Below are positions 62,260 through 64,000 of a DNA stretch of 64,000 nucleotides, one piece after another; position 1 is the first letter of the stretch, and each line of letters begins with the position of its first letter. The notes below the pieces were generated by a model. The model did not search any database, was not told where the DNA came from, and worked only from the letters and a program-made list of their open reading frames with translations. The position numbers were made by a program, and so were the translations under genes. The stretch lies in contig NZ_LFLT01000003.1 of NCBI RefSeq assembly GCF_001189955.1, positions 1 through 64,000 on the forward strand. Direction: 5' to 3'. This DNA is from Herbaspirillum chlorophenolicum (GTDB lineage: Bacteria > Pseudomonadota > Gammaproteobacteria > Burkholderiales > Burkholderiaceae_D).

Positions 62260-64000
62260 ATGTTTTTCTTCTCTCCGGCTCCTGACGTCAAGTCGGGCCA
62301 ACCGTATTCTGCAACCTCCGTTGCCGGCTATGGCAACGGTGTATCGCCGCCCCTTTCTGCCTGGGTGTTGCTGGCCCTCATTGCCTGTGCCTGGCTATTG
62401 CCGGGAATCTTCGGCCATGGCCCGTGGAAGCAGGATGAAACCTACTCCTTCGGCATCATCCATCATATGCTGGTCTCGGGAGACTACCTGGTCCCCACCA
62501 ACGCCGGCGAGCCGTTCATGGAAAAGCCGCCCCTGTATTACTGGACGGCGCTGCTGTTTGCCAAGGCCCTTTATCCGCTGCTGGACTACCACGATGGCGC
62601 ACGTGTCGCCAGTGTGTTCTACAACATCGTGACGCTGGTGTTCGTTGCCAAAATTGCGATGATGGTCTGGAACAAACGCACACTCTTCAGCCTGCCGGTG
62701 CTCGGCACGCTAGCATTGTTTGCAGGTTCACCCGGCATGCTCAAGCATGCCCACGACATGTTCACCGACGTCGCCCTGGTATGCGGCAGCGCCATTGCCA
62801 CCTATGGTCTGCTGGCAATCGCCATGAACGCACAAGGCAAGACACCCCGCCTCACGGCTGCAGTGTGGTTCGGCGTGGGCGTGGGTATTGCCGAGATGAG
62901 CAAGGGCTTGTTTGTGCCGCTGATCTTCGCAGCCACTACCGTGTGCATGGGGGTGCTGGTGCGTGAATGCCGTTCACGGTCGTACTGGAAAATGGTCGGC
63001 ATTGCCGTGCTGGTGTCGCTGCCCTTCTTCGTAGTCTGGCCGGCCCTGCTGGCGCAGCATTCGATGCCGCTGTTCATGGAGTGGTTCTGGGATAACAACG
63101 TCGGGCGCTTCTTCGGCTTCTCGGTCGCCAAACTGGGCTCCGACAACGACCATGCCGTGATCCTGCGTGCGCTGTTCGGCTTCGCGCTGCCGGGATCCAT
63201 CCTCGCGGTATTGGCCCTGACAGCCGGTGAATGGCGCCAGATCCCGACACCGCACCTTGCATTGCCGTTATCGTTCTCCATCATCAGCATCATCGTGCTG
63301 GAAAGCTCGGCGACGGCACGTCAGCTTTACTTGCTGCCCGTATTGTTGCCCCTGATCATGATCGGCACCCGCGTGGTACCTCACCTGCCGGGCTGGCTGC
63401 ACACTGCCTGGGACTGGTTCTCTCGTATCAGTTTTGGCCTGATTGCAGCGGTCATCTGGGCGACCTACATCATCTCAAGCATGCCGGTCGAATACCATCA
63501 CTGGATCGCCTATTTCGGCAGATGGCTGCCGCTAGGATTCGTCACTCCATTCCAGCCGCTGGCTGTCGCTGCCGCCTCGGCCATGACCGCCGGCTGGATC
63601 TGGTCGCTCGGCAAGATCCGGCTGACTGGAAAATGGCGCGGGGTCTTCGGCTGGTTCGCAGGGATCACGCTGATGTGGGGACTGGCGTATACCTTGCTGC
63701 TGCCTTGGGGCGACTACGCCAAGAGCTACGAATATGTATACAACGACCTGGACGAGAAAATTTCTTCCACCTGGGCGTCCAGTGACTGCATGGCCAGCCG
63801 GAATCTCGGCGAGTCCGAATCTCCCATGCTGTATTACTACACCGGCATCCTGCATCGGCCAATCGACAACATCAACAAGACCCAATGCAACTGGGTGATT
63901 CTGCAAACCCCAGGTGTGGCGCCGCTGCCTGCAGGCAACTGGACGCTGTTCTGGCAAGGCCGCCGCGATGGCGACGAAGACCAGCTGTTGAAAGTCTACC
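62260..64000 (+). CDS. ArnT-like lipid-linked sugar glycosyltransferase (3' truncated by window)
   Basis: The frame is open from ATG 62260 to the window end (580 codons, no stop). About ten or more hydrophobic spans follow an N-terminal soluble stretch. The first periplasmic loop has GPWKQDETYSFGI, whose D-E pair is the catalytic acid site of the GT39/GT83 (PMT/ArnT) fold, and EPFMEKPPLYYWTALLF is typical of the ArnT branch. These enzymes move sugars from undecaprenyl phosphate to lipid A or glycans at the periplasmic face. The exact sugar and acceptor are unknown. The 61797-62259 gap holds no supported gene. Confidence 0.87.
   Translation, partial: MFFFSPAPDVKSGQPYSATSVAGYGNGVSPPLSAWVLLALIACAWLLPGIFGHGPWKQDETYSFGIIHHMLVSGDYLVPTNAGEPFMEKPPLYYWTALLFAKALYPLLDYHDGARVASVFYNIVTLVFVAKIAMMVWNKRTLFSLPVLGTLALFAGSPGMLKHAHDMFTDVALVCGSAIATYGLLAIAMNAQGKTPRLTAAVWFGVGVGIAEMSKGLFVPLIFAATTVCMGVLVRECRSRSYWKMVGIAVLVSLPFFVVWPALLAQHSMPLFMEWFWDNNVGRFFGFSVAKLGSDNDHAVILRALFGFALPGSILAVLALTAGEWRQIPTPHLALPLSFSIISIIVLESSATARQLYLLPVLLPLIMIGTRVVPHLPGWLHTAWDWFSRISFGLIAAVIWATYIISSMPVEYHHWIAYFGRWLPLGFVTPFQPLAVAAASAMTAGWIWSLGKIRLTGKWRGVFGWFAGITLMWGLAYTLLLPWGDYAKSYEYVYNDLDEKISSTWASSDCMASRNLGESESPMLYYYTGILHRPIDNINKTQCNWVILQTPGVAPLPAGNWTLFWQGRRDGDEDQLLKVY

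Overview
The window is GC-rich chromosomal DNA from a betaproteobacterium, most likely the Oxalobacteraceae (Herbaspirillum-like). This rests on recognised gene content and order: ubiE/Tim44-like/ubiJ/ubiB, mutM-mutY, lolB-ispE-tRNA-Gln-prs-rplY, ptsN-hprK-rapZ, gltBD, and a trp operon with trpE-trpG-trpD-trpC. The genus is inference. Almost everything is intact housekeeping DNA; the only clear mobile gene is one REP-associated tyrosine transposase.

Layout. 1-5.1 kb: a partial gene end, enoyl-CoA hydratase, a universal stress protein, mltA, a 49-residue membrane protein sharing mltA's start tetranucleotide, apaG, rpe and gph. 5.1-10.1 kb: the trp operon, with a candidate Trp-rich leader peptide and attenuator hairpin, and a LysE-type exporter between trpD and trpC. 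10.1-13.4 kb: a divergent SDR/LysR pair with two palindromic operators, and a drug-efflux MFS protein. 13.4-17.7 kb: ubiquinone genes ubiB, ubiJ and ubiE with a Tim44-like gene. 17.7-23.4 kb: acetyltransferase, DUF971, HIT and a 1337-residue FAD/Fe-S oxidoreductase. 23.4-28.2 kb: a tiny ORF before a ZIP transporter, a YqaA/DedA protein, ilvA and queF. 28.5-32 kb: pagP, then ptsN, hprK and rapZ. 32-39.4 kb: mutY/mutM facing a TPR lipoprotein, lolB, ispE, tRNA-Gln, prs and rplY. 39.5-47.7 kb: an M61 peptidase and the gltB-gltD operon. 47.8-51.2 kb: the transposase, a TerC/Alx gene with a small zinc-ribbon gene, and nhaR. 51.2-57 kb: a candidate sRNA or terminator, a LysR/MFS divergent pair, amn and a type II asparaginase. 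57-64 kb: a TMEM165/GDT1 manganese exporter under a well-supported yybP-ykoY riboswitch, opgD, tRNA-Arg, ssb, an MFS gene and an ArnT-like glycosyltransferase cut by the window end.

How genes work together. trpE and trpG form anthranilate synthase, and trpD and trpC follow in the same pathway. ubiE, ubiJ and ubiB serve ubiquinone synthesis. PtsN, HprK and RapZ belong to nitrogen-PTS and cell-envelope control. MutM and MutY act on 8-oxoguanine damage. Three metal-transport candidates are present (ZIP uptake, TMEM165 and Alx export). The most interesting non-coding signals are the Mn2+ riboswitch with mutually exclusive helices, the trp leader, the paired palindromes between the SDR and LysR genes, a 97-bp palindromic repeat, and several small ORFs. 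I saw no CRISPR array, rRNA, prophage or classical defence system.
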